The notes under the pieces: generated by a model
The model's input: only the letters and a program-made list of their open reading frames with translations
Database searches by the model: none
Told to the model about the DNA's origin: nothing
Shown here: positions 25,819 to 35,178 of the stretch, piece by piece
How positions within the stretch are numbered: the stretch's first letter is position 1
How the letters are laid out: each line of letters opens with the position of its first letter
Program-made: the position numbers and the translations under genes
DNA from: 0-14-0-80-60-11 sp049322355
GTDB lineage: Bacteria > Desulfobacterota > Desulfobaccia > Desulfobaccales > 0-14-0-80-60-11
Direction of reading: 5' to 3'
NCBI GenBank assembly: GCA_049322355.1
Contig: JBMORG010000027.1
Coordinates: forward strand, 1-64,000
DNA: 64,000 nt

Positions 25819-28005
25819 ATGAATGAAGATAGGAAACTCGTTACCCTGAGAGGCACGATGAACCGGGACTGGTGGCCGAACCAGTTGAACCTGAAGATTC
25901 TTAACCAGAACTGTCCCATGAGCAACCCTATGGGTAAGGATTTTAACTACGCTGAGGAATTTAAGAAACTAGACGTGGAGGCCCTGAAGAAGGACCTCTA
26001 TGCGCTGATGACCGACTCCCAGGACTGGTGGCCGGCCGATTTCGGTCACTACGGGCCCCTTTTCATCCGGATGGCGTGGCACAGCGCCGGCACCTACCGC
26101 ATCGGCGACGGCCGCGGGGGCGGGGGAGCCGGAGCCCAACGCTTTGCGCCCCTCAACAGCTGGCCCGATAACGTGAGTCTCGACAAGGCGCGCCGGCTGC
26201 TCTGGCCCATCAAGCAGAAATACGGAAGCAAGATTTCCTGGGCCGACCTCATTATCCTGGCCGGCAATTGCGCCCTGGAGTCCATGGGCTTCAAGACCTT
26301 CGGCTTCGGCTTCGGGCGCGAGGATGTCTGGGAACCGGATGACGTCACCTACTGGGGGGCCGAACATGAATGGCTGGCTACGAGCGACAAGCCCGATAGC
26401 CGTTACACCGGCGACCGGGCTCTGGAAAACCCCCTGGCGGCCGTACAGATGGGCCTGATCTACGTCAACCCGGAAGGGCCGGACGGCAACCCGGATCCCC
26501 TCTTGGCGGCCCAGGATATCCGTGAGATCTTCGCGCGCATGGCGATGAACGACGAAGAAACGGTGGCGCTCATTGCCGGCGGTCACGCCTTCGGCAAAAC
26601 CCACGGCGCCGGCCCGGCGTCCCACGTGGGGCCTGAGCCCGAAGCCGCCCCCATCGAGGAACAGGGCCTCGGCTGGAAGTGCACCTTCGGCACCGGCAAA
26701 GGCAATGATACCATCACCAGCGGCATCGAGATTATTTGGACCCAAACGCCCACGAAGTGGAGCAACAACTTCTTCAAGAACCTGTTCGAACACGAATGGG
26801 AATTGACCAAGAGCCCAGCCGGGGCGCATCAGTGGCAACCGAAGGGTGGCGCCCTCGCCGGCACGGCGCCGGATCCCCACAATCCGTCGAAGCGCCGCAC
26901 GCCAGGCATGCTGACCACGGACCTTGCCTTGAAGGTCGACCCTATCTACGAAAAGATCTCCAGGCGCTTCTACGAGAACCCGGACCAGTTGGCAGACGCC
27001 TTCGCCCGGGCCTGGTTTAAGCTGATCCACCGCGACATGGGCCCGCGCTCGCGCTATCTCGGCCCGGAGGTGCCGGCCGAGGAACTGATCTGGCAAGACC
27101 CGGTGCCCGCTGTCGATCATGAACTGATCGACGCATCGGATATCACCAACCTCAAGGCCAAGATTCTGGCCTCGGGCCTGTCGGTCTCGGAACTGGTCAC
27201 CACCGCCTGGGCGTCGGCCTCCACGTTCCGCGGTTCCGACAAGCGCGGCGGTGCCAACGGGGCGCGTATCCGCCTGGCGCCGCAAAAGGATTGGCCAGTC
27301 AACCAGCCGTCCCAACTGGCGAAGGTCCTTAAAGCCCTGGAGGGCATTCAAAAGGAGTTCAACGCCGCCCAGTCCGGCGGGAAGAAGGTGTCCCTGGCTG
27401 ACCTGATCGTGCTGGGCGGTTGCGCCGGCGTCGAGCAGGCCGCCAAGAACGCGGGTCACGACTTGAACGTACCCTTCTCGCCGGGACGCACCGATGCGAC
27501 CCCGGAGCAGACCGATGTGGAGTCATTCGCCGTACTCGAACCGTATGCGGACGGGTTCCGTAACTACCTCAAAACCAAATACGCCGTCACGCCAGAGGAA
27601 CTGTTGGTTGATCGGGCGAACCTGCTGAAGCTGACCGCGCCTGAGATGACCGTTCTTATAGGCGGCATGCGCGTTTTGAATACCAACTTCGGACAGACCC
27701 AGCACGGCGTCCTCACTAAGCGGCCTGAGACGCTCACCAATGATTTCTTCGTAAATCTGCTGGACATGAAAACGGAGTGGAAGGCCACAGAAGACGAAAA
27801 CGTGTTCGAGGGTCGGGACCGCGCCACGGGCGAACTCAAGTGGACCGGCACCCGGGTCGACCTCATCTTCGGTTCGAACGCCCAGCTTCGGGCCGTGGCG
27901 GAAGTCTACGCCTGTGAGGACTCCCAGGAGAAGTTCCTGCACGACTTTGTGGCGGTGTGGAACAAGGTAATGAACCTTGACCGCTTCGACCTCGCCCGAC
28001 CGTAG
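25819..28005 (+). CDS. katG: Catalase-peroxidase
   Basis: 728 residues, full length, preceded by AAAGGAGG. The distal heme pocket is RMAWHSAGTYR (Arg-Trp-His). The Tyr of the Met-Tyr-Trp adduct is in GLIYVNPEGP and the Met in RMAMND. The proximal His is in GGHAFGKTHGAG. A degenerate C-terminal peroxidase-like domain follows, as in all KatGs. It degrades H2O2 as catalase and peroxidase. Together with PerR just upstream and the boxes this is a classic peroxide response pair. KatG is not universal in strict anaerobes and may have been acquired; base composition looks slightly richer in GC than the neighbours, but I did not compute it. Confidence 0.97.
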   Translation: MNEDRKLVTLRGTMNRDWWPNQLNLKILNQNCPMSNPMGKDFNYAEEFKKLDVEALKKDLYALMTDSQDWWPADFGHYGPLFIRMAWHSAGTYRIGDGRGGGGAGAQRFAPLNSWPDNVSLDKARRLLWPIKQKYGSKISWADLIILAGNCALESMGFKTFGFGFGREDVWEPDDVTYWGAEHEWLATSDKPDSRYTGDRALENPLAAVQMGLIYVNPEGPDGNPDPLLAAQDIREIFARMAMNDEETVALIAGGHAFGKTHGAGPASHVGPEPEAAPIEEQGLGWKCTFGTGKGNDTITSGIEIIWTQTPTKWSNNFFKNLFEHEWELTKSPAGAHQWQPKGGALAGTAPDPHNPSKRRTPGMLTTDLALKVDPIYEKISRRFYENPDQLADAFARAWFKLIHRDMGPRSRYLGPEVPAEELIWQDPVPAVDHELIDASDITNLKAKILASGLSVSELVTTAWASASTFRGSDKRGGANGARIRLAPQKDWPVNQPSQLAKVLKALEGIQKEFNAAQSGGKKVSLADLIVLGGCAGVEQAAKNAGHDLNVPFSPGRTDATPEQTDVESFAVLEPYADGFRNYLKTKYAVTPEELLVDRANLLKLTAPEMTVLIGGMRVLNTNFGQTQHGVLTKRPETLTNDFFVNLLDMKTEWKATEDENVFEGRDRATGELKWTGTRVDLIFGSNAQLRAVAEVYACEDSQEKFLHDFVAVWNKVMNLDRFDLARP

Positions 28006-28095
28006 CATAAACGCCTCCGAGGGCTTCTGAGCCGTATTCTGAAATGCAAATCGGATGATCAGAATACGATAACCGGCACGAACTGACGGATGTTT

Positions 28096-28235
28096 TGAAC
28101 GAGAGTCTTATGAGGCACCTATGATTGTCATTCTGAGGGAGCTCAGCGGCCGGAGAATCACGAAAAAGCGGGATTCTTCGCCGCACTCAGCATGACAACC
28201 CTAAGCGGCTAATCAGCAAATACTTTCGGCAAAAC
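28096..28235 (-). repeat. MITE-like element, reverse, ends worn
   Basis: On the minus strand it reads TTTTGCCGAAAGTATTTGCTGATTAGCCGC, then the TGTCAT hairpin core, then TAGGTGCCTCATAAGACTC. The outer TATAGC is lost on both sides. It lies just downstream of katG. Confidence 0.65.
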
Positions 28236-28238
28236 ATT

Positions 28239-28273
28239 AAAGGGGGGCGGCGTAAAACGCCGCCCTTTCTTTA
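28239..28273 (+). terminator. Rho-independent terminator of katG
   Basis: GGGCGGCG-TAAAA-CGCCGCCC is a perfect 8-bp stem followed by TTTCTTTA. It lies about 235 nt after the katG stop, beyond a MITE insertion, so the MITE is inside the katG 3' untranslated region. Confidence 0.75.
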
Positions 28274-28512
28274 GGCCCTTACGGTCTGCGGGTTACAGAA
28301 TCGGAGCCAGGGAAGACGACTCAGACCGCAACTGAAGTGCCGATTAAAGTAACGCCGTCCCCCGGGCTGTTTATTATCAGAGTGGGCAAACCAGAAGCCG
28401 CCAAAGAAGTTTATTAGAAAACCCTGGCAGAGGTTCAAAAAAACCAACTTCGAGGCCAAGCGAACCCTGGCGCGTAATCCCCTATTTTCTTCCCCTGTCC
28501 TCCTAATCCGGC

Positions 28513-28518
28513 TATAAT
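28513..28518 (+). promoter_or_regulatory. -10 box immediately before lnt, leaderless candidate
   Basis: A perfect TATAAT ends 9 nt before the lnt ATG at 28527, and no ribosome-binding site is present in between. Transcription would start at or just before the start codon. The -35 is weak (TTCCCC at about 28490). Confidence 0.4.
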
Positions 28519-28526
28519 CCCCCTGT

Positions 28527-30041
28527 ATGAAAACCACGACCGTTTCGCACTTCATGGCCGCGATTCTCTCCGGCCTGCTGTTGGCCGCGGCCTTTCCTAA
28601 GTTAAATCAGACTTATCTCTTGATCTTCGCCCTGGTGCCCCTGTTTTGGGCCCTGCGGGGCAAGTCCTTGAAAGCGGGATTCTGGCTGGGTCTGGTGTCG
28701 GGCCTGGCCCATTATCTGGCACTGCTTTACTGGATCGTCTATGTCACCCACGTCTTCGGGAAGCTGCCTCTGGTCGTGGCCATGGGAATCCTTCTTCTAT
28801 TGGCCGGATACCTGAGTCTCTACACGGCAATGTGGGGGTTGGGTATTGCCTGGGGCGCGGCCCGGGGCCTCGGTCTTATCTGGTGGGCTCCGGCTCTCTG
28901 GGTGACCTTGGAGATGGGCCAAACCTATATCATCAGCGGTTTCCCCTGGGACTTGCTGGGCAACGGCCTATTCCTCCATCCGTTGCTGCTCCAACTTGCC
29001 GATATCACCGGGGTTTACGGCCTCTCGTTCTTGATCGTCCTGGTAAACGCCACTCTCTACCGCCTGGCTTTCCCGGTCCGGGGCAAAACCGCGCCAGTCA
29101 AGCAGGCCGCGGTGGTGGCTCTCATCCTCATCGCCTGGGTGGCCTATGGTTATTATCGCATGGGGCGGGTGGACGACCTGGCCGCGGCCAGCCCCAAGAT
29201 CAAGGTGGCGGTGTGCCAGGGCAACCTCAAGCAAGGCGAAAAATGGAAAAAAGAGATGGTCCTGACCACTCTGGACCGCTATGCCGAACTGACCCGGCAG
29301 GTTAAAGGGGCCCAACTCGTCATCTGGCCCGAGACCGCAGCGCCGTTTTTCTTTATGCGCACGCCTGACCTCGATGCGAAGGTAAGGGACATCGCCAAAG
29401 ACAGCGGGGCCTACCTGTTGTTCGGCAGTCCGGCCATGGAACTCACCTCAGAAGGCGAACGCTATTTTAACCGGGCCTTTCTCTTGAACCCCCAGGGTGA
29501 GACCATCGGCACCTATGATAAAGCCCACCTGGTGCCCTACGGTGAATACGTGCCGCTCAGGCGCTTCTTCCCTTTTATCGGCAAAATGGTGCCCATGGTG
29601 GGAGACTTTGCCGAAGGGCCGGTGGGAGCCACAGTATCCCTGCCGGACGGAGCCATCGGCCCCCTGGTGTGTTACGAGTCCATCTTTCCCTATCTGTCCC
29701 GGGCCCAGGTGGCCAATAGCGCCCGCCTGTTGGTCAACATCACCAACGACGCCTGGTTCGGCAAAACCGCCGCGGCCTACCAACACCTGTCCATGGCGGT
29801 CATCCGGGCCGTGGAAAATCGCGTCTGCCTGGCCAGAGCCGCCAACACCGGGATTTCCGCCTTCATCGACGGAGCCGGCCGCATCTTATGGCAATCGCAA
29901 CTCTACGTCCCCGACGCCCATGCGGTGGAACTGGCCTGGCTTCCCGGCGGCAGCCTCTACACCCGGATGGGCGATGTTTTTGCCTGGGTCTGCATCATCA
30001 TTTGCGGCCTGGCCGTCATCTTCGCCCGAAGGCGGCGCTAA
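28527..30041 (+). CDS. lnt: Apolipoprotein N-acyltransferase
   Basis: 504 residues. An N-terminal block of about six to eight membrane segments is followed by a periplasmic nitrilase domain. The catalytic triad positions are E in IWPETAAPFF, K (expected in the central loop) and C in VCYESIFPYLSR. A last membrane helix lies at the C-terminus. It adds the third acyl chain to lipoproteins at the inner membrane, consistent with the many lipobox proteins in this window. No ribosome-binding site precedes the ATG. Confidence 0.93.
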   Translation: MKTTTVSHFMAAILSGLLLAAAFPKLNQTYLLIFALVPLFWALRGKSLKAGFWLGLVSGLAHYLALLYWIVYVTHVFGKLPLVVAMGILLLLAGYLSLYTAMWGLGIAWGAARGLGLIWWAPALWVTLEMGQTYIISGFPWDLLGNGLFLHPLLLQLADITGVYGLSFLIVLVNATLYRLAFPVRGKTAPVKQAAVVALILIAWVAYGYYRMGRVDDLAAASPKIKVAVCQGNLKQGEKWKKEMVLTTLDRYAELTRQVKGAQLVIWPETAAPFFFMRTPDLDAKVRDIAKDSGAYLLFGSPAMELTSEGERYFNRAFLLNPQGETIGTYDKAHLVPYGEYVPLRRFFPFIGKMVPMVGDFAEGPVGATVSLPDGAIGPLVCYESIFPYLSRAQVANSARLLVNITNDAWFGKTAAAYQHLSMAVIRAVENRVCLARAANTGISAFIDGAGRILWQSQLYVPDAHAVELAWLPGGSLYTRMGDVFAWVCIIICGLAVIFARRRR

Positions 30042-30129
30042 AGCTCTTCCTTTCCGTGGTTCTCGCATCTTCTCCCTGACTCCGTTTTCTCTTTGGAAGC
30101 CATAATAGGGTCCGCCTCATGAATTTAAC

Positions 30130-30296
30130 TATAGCGTTTGCCGAAAGTTTTTGCTGATTATCCGGTTAGATTTGTCATTTTGAGCGCAAGAATCTCACTT
30201 TTATGAGATTCTTCGGCAGTTTAGGTCTCTCAGAATAACAATCATAGGTAGCTCATGGGGCTTCGAAAAGGAAAAAAACTTTTGGCAATTGCTATA
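30130..30296 (+). repeat. Complete 167-bp MITE-like element
   Basis: The left end TATAGCGTTTGCCGAAAG and right end TTTTGGCAATTGCTATA are inverted repeats of about 17 bp beginning with TA. The core has GCTGATTATCCGGTTAG, TGTCATT hairpin arms and GGTAGCTCATGGGGCT. It is the best-preserved copy in the window and serves as reference. It lies in the 394-bp gap between lnt and the SH3 gene, which otherwise shows no gene. Confidence 0.8.
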
Positions 30297-30435
30297 AAAC
30301 ATCCGATAAGGTTGGATAAGGGCCGTATTGACTTACTACTCGACTACTGGCAAGATTGGACCCGGACCCTTGTCTCCATCAAGGGTTCTCTGCTGCCATT
30401 AATCTGTTAGAATGGAACAACTTAAGGAGGTGCAT

Positions 30436-30942
30436 GTGAGAAAACCAGCTCATGCCATGAAATCTATGAAATATCTCCTGGCTCTGGGGTTTGTGCTGAC
30501 CCTGCTGATGACCGGGACCGGTTGGGGGGAGGTGCTGAAAGTGGCCCAGCCCAGCCAGTCCCTCTATCCCGACCCGGATTTCGCCAGCACCCCCATCGCC
30601 TCAGTCCCCCAAGGGACGGAAGTGAACGTGGAACGGCAGGTCGGCGATTGGTATAAAGTTGAATTCGAGGGGAAAACCGGCTGGCTCAACCGCCAGGCTT
30701 TTGGACAGCCCCAGGCCGCTTCCAAATTAAACCTGCCTGGTCTCCTGTTAGGCTCCCCGGTAAAGCAGACCTCCAGCGATGAAGTGGCGCTGGCCGGCAA
30801 GGGCTTCACCCCTGAGGTGGAGAATTCTTATCGCTCCAAGCACCCGGAGATGAATTTTGCCCAAGTTGATAAAATCGAGGCTTTTACGGTGCCCCCGGCC
30901 AAACTGCAAGCCTTTATCAAGGAAGGAGATCTGAAGCCATGA
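30436..30942 (+). CDS. Secreted SH3b-domain protein
   Basis: 168 residues from GTG 30436, which has AAGGAGG 5 nt upstream. A signal peptide spans about residues 8-30. A bacterial SH3 domain follows: LYPDPDFASTPIASVPQGTEV, then RQVGDWYKVEFEGKTGWLNRQAF (recognised by P.G..V and W.KV...G..GW). The C-terminal part, EVENSYRSKHPEMNFAQVDKIE, is a short helical region. It probably binds cell wall or protein ligands in the periplasm. It overlaps the M48 peptidase gene by 4 bp, so the two act together. Confidence 0.78.
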   Translation: MRKPAHAMKSMKYLLALGFVLTLLMTGTGWGEVLKVAQPSQSLYPDPDFASTPIASVPQGTEVNVERQVGDWYKVEFEGKTGWLNRQAFGQPQAASKLNLPGLLLGSPVKQTSSDEVALAGKGFTPEVENSYRSKHPEMNFAQVDKIEAFTVPPAKLQAFIKEGDLKP

Positions 30943-31793
30943 GACGCCTGACCTGCATAATTTTGCTGCTGGTGGCCCATGTGTTAGTGGGGGGCTGCGC
31001 CACCATGGCTGTGGCTCCGGTAGCAGCCATTGCCTACAAGGGCGCGACCAAGGCTGCGGATGCCTCCCGCCCCATTACTGATTCTGAAGAATACTATGTG
31101 GGTCGGGCCGTGGCTGCCCGCATTTTGACCAAGTATAAGCTGAGCCAAGACGCCAAGCTTACCGAGTACGTCAATGAAGTTGGGGAAACCGTGGCCCGCA
31201 AGTCCACCCGGCCCAATCCCTTTCGGGGCTATCACTTCGCGGTCCTGGATACTGAGGAGATCAATGCCTTTGCCTGTCCCGGTGGGATCATCTTCGTCAC
31301 CCGGGGCTTGATCACGACCTGCAAAAATGAAGACCAGCTAGCCGCAGTATTGGCCCACGAGGTGGCCCATGTGGCCAACAAGGACGGCATCAACTCCATC
31401 AGCCAGGCCCGCTGGACCCAGGTCTTTACCGCCATGGGCACCGAAGCGGCAAGACAGTATGGTGGGGTTGCCGGAAACCTGGTGACCCTGTTCGAAGGCT
31501 CCATCGACGACGTCTTCAAGACCATTGTGGTCAACGGCTACAGCCGCTCAGCCGAAGAGGCCGCGGATGCCGCAGCGGTGACGGAATTGACCCGGGCCGG
31601 CTATGACCCCACCGCGCTGGTGGCGGTCCTGACCACCATGGAGGCCAAGGGCAAGGGCGCCAGTGGCGGCATCTTCAAGACCCATCCGCCCACCAGCGAA
31701 CGCCTGGCCAAAGTCAAAGCTATCGCCTGCGAGGCCGCTCCCACCAAGGGCGAAGCCATCCGGGCCAAGCGGTTTAAGGAGATGGTGTCGTAG
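30939..31793 (+). CDS. M48-family zinc metalloprotease, lipoprotein
   Basis: 284 residues. The signal peptide ends in lipobox VGGC. The zinc motif is HEVAHVANKDG (HExxH) and the third ligand Glu is in SAEEAADAAAV. The size and motifs match the LoiP/YcaL-type periplasmic or outer-membrane-associated peptidases that degrade misfolded outer membrane proteins. It is translationally coupled to the upstream SH3 protein. Confidence 0.88.
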   Translation: MRRLTCIILLLVAHVLVGGCATMAVAPVAAIAYKGATKAADASRPITDSEEYYVGRAVAARILTKYKLSQDAKLTEYVNEVGETVARKSTRPNPFRGYHFAVLDTEEINAFACPGGIIFVTRGLITTCKNEDQLAAVLAHEVAHVANKDGINSISQARWTQVFTAMGTEAARQYGGVAGNLVTLFEGSIDDVFKTIVVNGYSRSAEEAADAAAVTELTRAGYDPTALVAVLTTMEAKGKGASGGIFKTHPPTSERLAKVKAIACEAAPTKGEAIRAKRFKEMVS

Positions 31794-31836
31794 GGATGGG
31801 TTAACGGCACCCAAGAAAATCGTAACCAGCAGGACG

Positions 31837-31871
31837 GTAGGGGCGGGTTTCAAACCCGTCCCTACATTTTT
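31837..31871. terminator. Hairpin at convergent gene ends
   Basis: GTAGGGGCGGG-TTTCAAA-CCCGTCCCTAC is a strong hairpin followed on the plus strand by ATTTTT. It terminates the M48 gene, and the stop codon of the convergent RND pump (31862) lies inside it. The sequence is also a typical dispersed palindrome. Confidence 0.6.
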
Positions 31872-34800
31872 CTTCCCTGGGGCCGGGATGCCTGGAGGTA
31901 GAAGATCACCGGCACTACCACCAGGGAGAAAGCGGTGGAGGCGAACAGGCCGAAGATGAAGGACCAGGCCAGACCTGAGAAAATGGGGTCCAGAGTAATG
32001 ACCCAGGACCCGAACATGGCCGCCAGGGCCGTGAGCAAAATGGGCCTGAATCTTACCGCCCCGGATCGCAGCACTGCTTCTTCCAGCGGAACCCCCCGGT
32101 CCAGGTGGTGGTGGATAAAGTCGATGAGGATGATGGAGTTGCGCACCACGATCCCTGCCAGGGCGATCATGCCGATCATGGCCGTGGCCGTGAAATAAAT
32201 GGGGTTGGCGAAGCCTTTTACCGGCGCAGCAAAGAGAAAATTCAACATTGCAAAACCGGGCATGACCCCGATCATGGTCAGCGGGATGGCCACCATGATC
32301 ACCAGGGGCATGGTGAAAGATGAAGTCTGGAGCACCAGCAGAATATAAATCCCCACCAGCGCGCCGGCAAAGGCGATCCCCAGATCTCGAAACACCTCCA
32401 CCGTGATCTTCCACTCCCCTTCCCCGGCATAGTTGACCCGGTAACCGGGAGGCGGCGGGTTTTTGTCCGTGTCGCGCATCAGATCCAGGATGGCGTTCAC
32501 AGGGCTCAAACCTGCCGTATCTCCCGTGACAAACACCACCCGCTCCAGGTTTTTCCGCATAATGGATTTGGGTGCCGTATCCAGGTCGAAGCGCCCCAGT
32601 TCCTGCAAGGGCACCATGGAGCCCTGGGGATTTTTGAAATAGAGCTGTCCCAGGCTCAGCGTGGATGAACGCCAGGCCAGGGGCCCCCGCAGCAGGATGT
32701 CCAGAGGCAGGCGCTCCTGGGCCTCGTGGACCCGGCCCACCGTCTCCCCGGCTTCGGCCATGGCCAGCCCCCGGGCGATCTGGATTTGGCTTAAGCCGCT
32801 CAAGGCAGCTTTTTGCCGGTCCACCAGAAACCGGAAACGGGGCTCTGGGGTCTCCACCGTGGTGTCCACGTCAACCACGCCTTTGGTCTTCAAAAAAAAT
32901 TCTTTTATGCGGTCCGCTTCTTCAATGATGCTAACATACGAGGCCCCCGGCGGCCCGTAGACCTCTCCCACCAGGGTCTGCAAAACCGGCGGCCCCGGCG
33001 GCACCTCGGCAATCTTAAGGCGCACCTTGTGCTTCCGGGCAATCTCCTCCATAGCCGGGCGGATCCATAGAGTGACGGCATGGGACTCCGCCGACCGCCG
33101 TTCCTTTTCCGCCAGGTTGACCCGGATTTGCCCCACCCAGGGGCCTTTCATAATATAGTAATGGCGCACCAGGCCATTGAAATCGATGGGCGCGCCCTCC
33201 CCCGCGAAGGTCACCACGTTATCCACCTCCGAAACCGAAGTGAGATAGCGCCCGAAATCCTTCAGGGCCTGCTGGGTGGATTCCAGGGGAGTATCGTTGG
33301 GCATGTCCGCCACGACCAAGAAATCATTCTTATTGTCAAAAGGGAGCATCTTCAAGGGAACCAGGCCTAAGATCGGCAACAGCACCGAGAGCACAAACAG
33401 GAACACCACCCCCCACAGGAACAGGTGGCTCAAACGGCGGCTTTCCAGGAGCGGGGTCATGATGCGGGTGTAAATCCGGTAAACCCAGGTCTCTTCCAGG
33501 ACAAAGGGTTTTTCTTCTTTGCCGTATTCCTTCTTCAGCAGATGGTAGGTGGCCCATGGCGTCACCGTGAAAGCGATGGCCAGGCTCATGAGCATGGCCA
33601 GCGGCACGTTCAGGGGCATGGGGCGCATGTACGGCCCCATCATGCCCGTGACAAAATACATGGGAATAAAGCTGATGATCACCGTGAAGGTAGCCAGGAT
33701 AGTGGGTGCCCGGACCTCGTCCACCGCCACCAGGGTGGCCTCCAGGGGCGGATGCTCCCGCAACTGGAAGTGGCGGTGGATATTTTCCACGTCGATGATG
33801 GGGTCGTCCACCAACAGGCCCAGAGAGAGGATCAAGGCAAAGAGCGTCACCCGGTTGATGGTGTAGCCGAACATCATGTTGCCCGTAAGGGTGATGGCCA
33901 GGGTCAGGGGCACCGCCAGGGCCACGATGAGGGCCTCCCGCCACCCCAAAAACAGCGTCAGCAGCACGGTGATGGACAGCACCGCGATGAGCAGCTCCCG
34001 CATGAGTTCATTGACCTTCTCGTTGGCGGTGGCGCCGTAGTCCCGGGTCACTTTTACCCGGATATTGGGCGGAATGACCTCCTGTTTCAACTCGTCCAGC
34101 TTCCGCAAAATGCCTTCGGCCACCGTCACCGCGTTGGTCCCCAGGCGTTTGGCCAGGGCCATGGTCACCGCGGGGTAAAACTGCCCCCGCTCGTAGCCCG
34201 GCGGCAGCTCCTCTGCCGGCCCGAACGCGATGGTGCTGATTTCCACCGGCTCTTCGGGGCCGTCGATGACCTGGGCCACGTCCTTCAAATACACCGGTTT
34301 GCCCTGGTTCACCCCCACCAGCAGGTTGGCCACCTCCTCGGCGGACTGTAAAAACGGCCCGGCCTGCACCTGGTATTCCCGTCCCTGGCGGGAGAAATGG
34401 CCTGCGGGGAGATTGACGTTGCTGGTCTCGATGGCCTGGGCCAGCGCGGCAAAATCCAGCCGGTGCCCGGCCAGCCGGGCTGGATCGGCCACCACCCGCA
34501 CCTGGCGCTTGCGCCCCGCCACCACATAGGTGCGCCCCGTGTCAGGGATGCTTTGCAGGCGGTGGAGCAGCTCGTCCGCCACTCGCCGCAGCTCAAAGTC
34601 GTCCGCCGCATTGCTATATAGGGTCAGGGTGACGATGGGCACATCGTTGATGTTCATGGGCTTGACCACCCAGCCCGTCACTCCCGAAGGCACCTGGTCG
34701 ATGTTGGAAAAGACCTTATTGTAGACCTTAAAGAGACTGGTCTCCAGGTTCTCCCCCACCTTGAACTTGGCGGTGACAATGGCAAAGCCGTCCCGGGCCT

Positions 34801-35083
34801 GGGAATAGAGGTCCTCCAACCCTTCCATCTCCCAGAGTTTTTTCTCCAGATTTATAACGACCAGGTTTTCCACTTCTTCCGGCGAGGCTCCGGGGAAGCG
34901 GATAAGGATGTCCACCATGGGAACCTTGATCTGGGGGTCTTCTTCCCGGGGAGTGTAAATGAGGGCCGCCAACCCGGCCAGCAGGCTGACGATGATAATG
35001 ATGGTGGGCAGTTTGGACAGCAGAAAGACTTTGACGAGGCGGGCAGTGGCGCCGAGATGGAGGTCTTCCGGTTTATTGGCCAT
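31862..35083 (-). CDS. RND efflux permease, second system
   Basis: 1073 residues. The N-terminus begins with one membrane helix, followed by a REEDPQIKVPMVDILIRFPG segment typical of RND permeases (given in key parts: REEDP, V.I.FPGAS). TM4 has LGLLVDDPIIDVENI with the relay Asp pair. The C-terminal repeat has IALAGIVVRNSIILIDF. It is full length with two periplasmic porter regions. It is distinct in sequence from the AcrB-like pump at 12319 (REEDP-type start, a group common in deltaproteobacteria and chemolithotrophs). It works with the adaptor at 35825 and TolC protein at 37039; a low-GC gene intervenes. Confidence 0.92.
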   Translation of the reverse strand: MANKPEDLHLGATARLVKVFLLSKLPTIIIIVSLLAGLAALIYTPREEDPQIKVPMVDILIRFPGASPEEVENLVVINLEKKLWEMEGLEDLYSQARDGFAIVTAKFKVGENLETSLFKVYNKVFSNIDQVPSGVTGWVVKPMNINDVPIVTLTLYSNAADDFELRRVADELLHRLQSIPDTGRTYVVAGRKRQVRVVADPARLAGHRLDFAALAQAIETSNVNLPAGHFSRQGREYQVQAGPFLQSAEEVANLLVGVNQGKPVYLKDVAQVIDGPEEPVEISTIAFGPAEELPPGYERGQFYPAVTMALAKRLGTNAVTVAEGILRKLDELKQEVIPPNIRVKVTRDYGATANEKVNELMRELLIAVLSITVLLTLFLGWREALIVALAVPLTLAITLTGNMMFGYTINRVTLFALILSLGLLVDDPIIDVENIHRHFQLREHPPLEATLVAVDEVRAPTILATFTVIISFIPMYFVTGMMGPYMRPMPLNVPLAMLMSLAIAFTVTPWATYHLLKKEYGKEEKPFVLEETWVYRIYTRIMTPLLESRRLSHLFLWGVVFLFVLSVLLPILGLVPLKMLPFDNKNDFLVVADMPNDTPLESTQQALKDFGRYLTSVSEVDNVVTFAGEGAPIDFNGLVRHYYIMKGPWVGQIRVNLAEKERRSAESHAVTLWIRPAMEEIARKHKVRLKIAEVPPGPPVLQTLVGEVYGPPGASYVSIIEEADRIKEFFLKTKGVVDVDTTVETPEPRFRFLVDRQKAALSGLSQIQIARGLAMAEAGETVGRVHEAQERLPLDILLRGPLAWRSSTLSLGQLYFKNPQGSMVPLQELGRFDLDTAPKSIMRKNLERVVFVTGDTAGLSPVNAILDLMRDTDKNPPPPGYRVNYAGEGEWKITVEVFRDLGIAFAGALVGIYILLVLQTSSFTMPLVIMVAIPLTMIGVMPGFAMLNFLFAAPVKGFANPIYFTATAMIGMIALAGIVVRNSIILIDFIHHHLDRGVPLEEAVLRSGAVRFRPILLTALAAMFGSWVITLDPIFSGLAWSFIFGLFASTAFSLVVVPVIFYLQASRPQGRKM

Positions 35084-35178
35084 GGTTATTCAGAAACCAG
35101 TGATATAAGGCGTGCCGTGCACGCCGCTCATGGCGGCCACGGGCCGTCCTATTAGCAAAAGCTTTCAAAACCAATGGA

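Noticed and set aside
25969..27459. Long antisense open frame inside katG
   Set aside because: The katG frame is full length with all catalytic residues; the antisense protein is Arg/Gly-rich with no motif and no ribosome-binding site.
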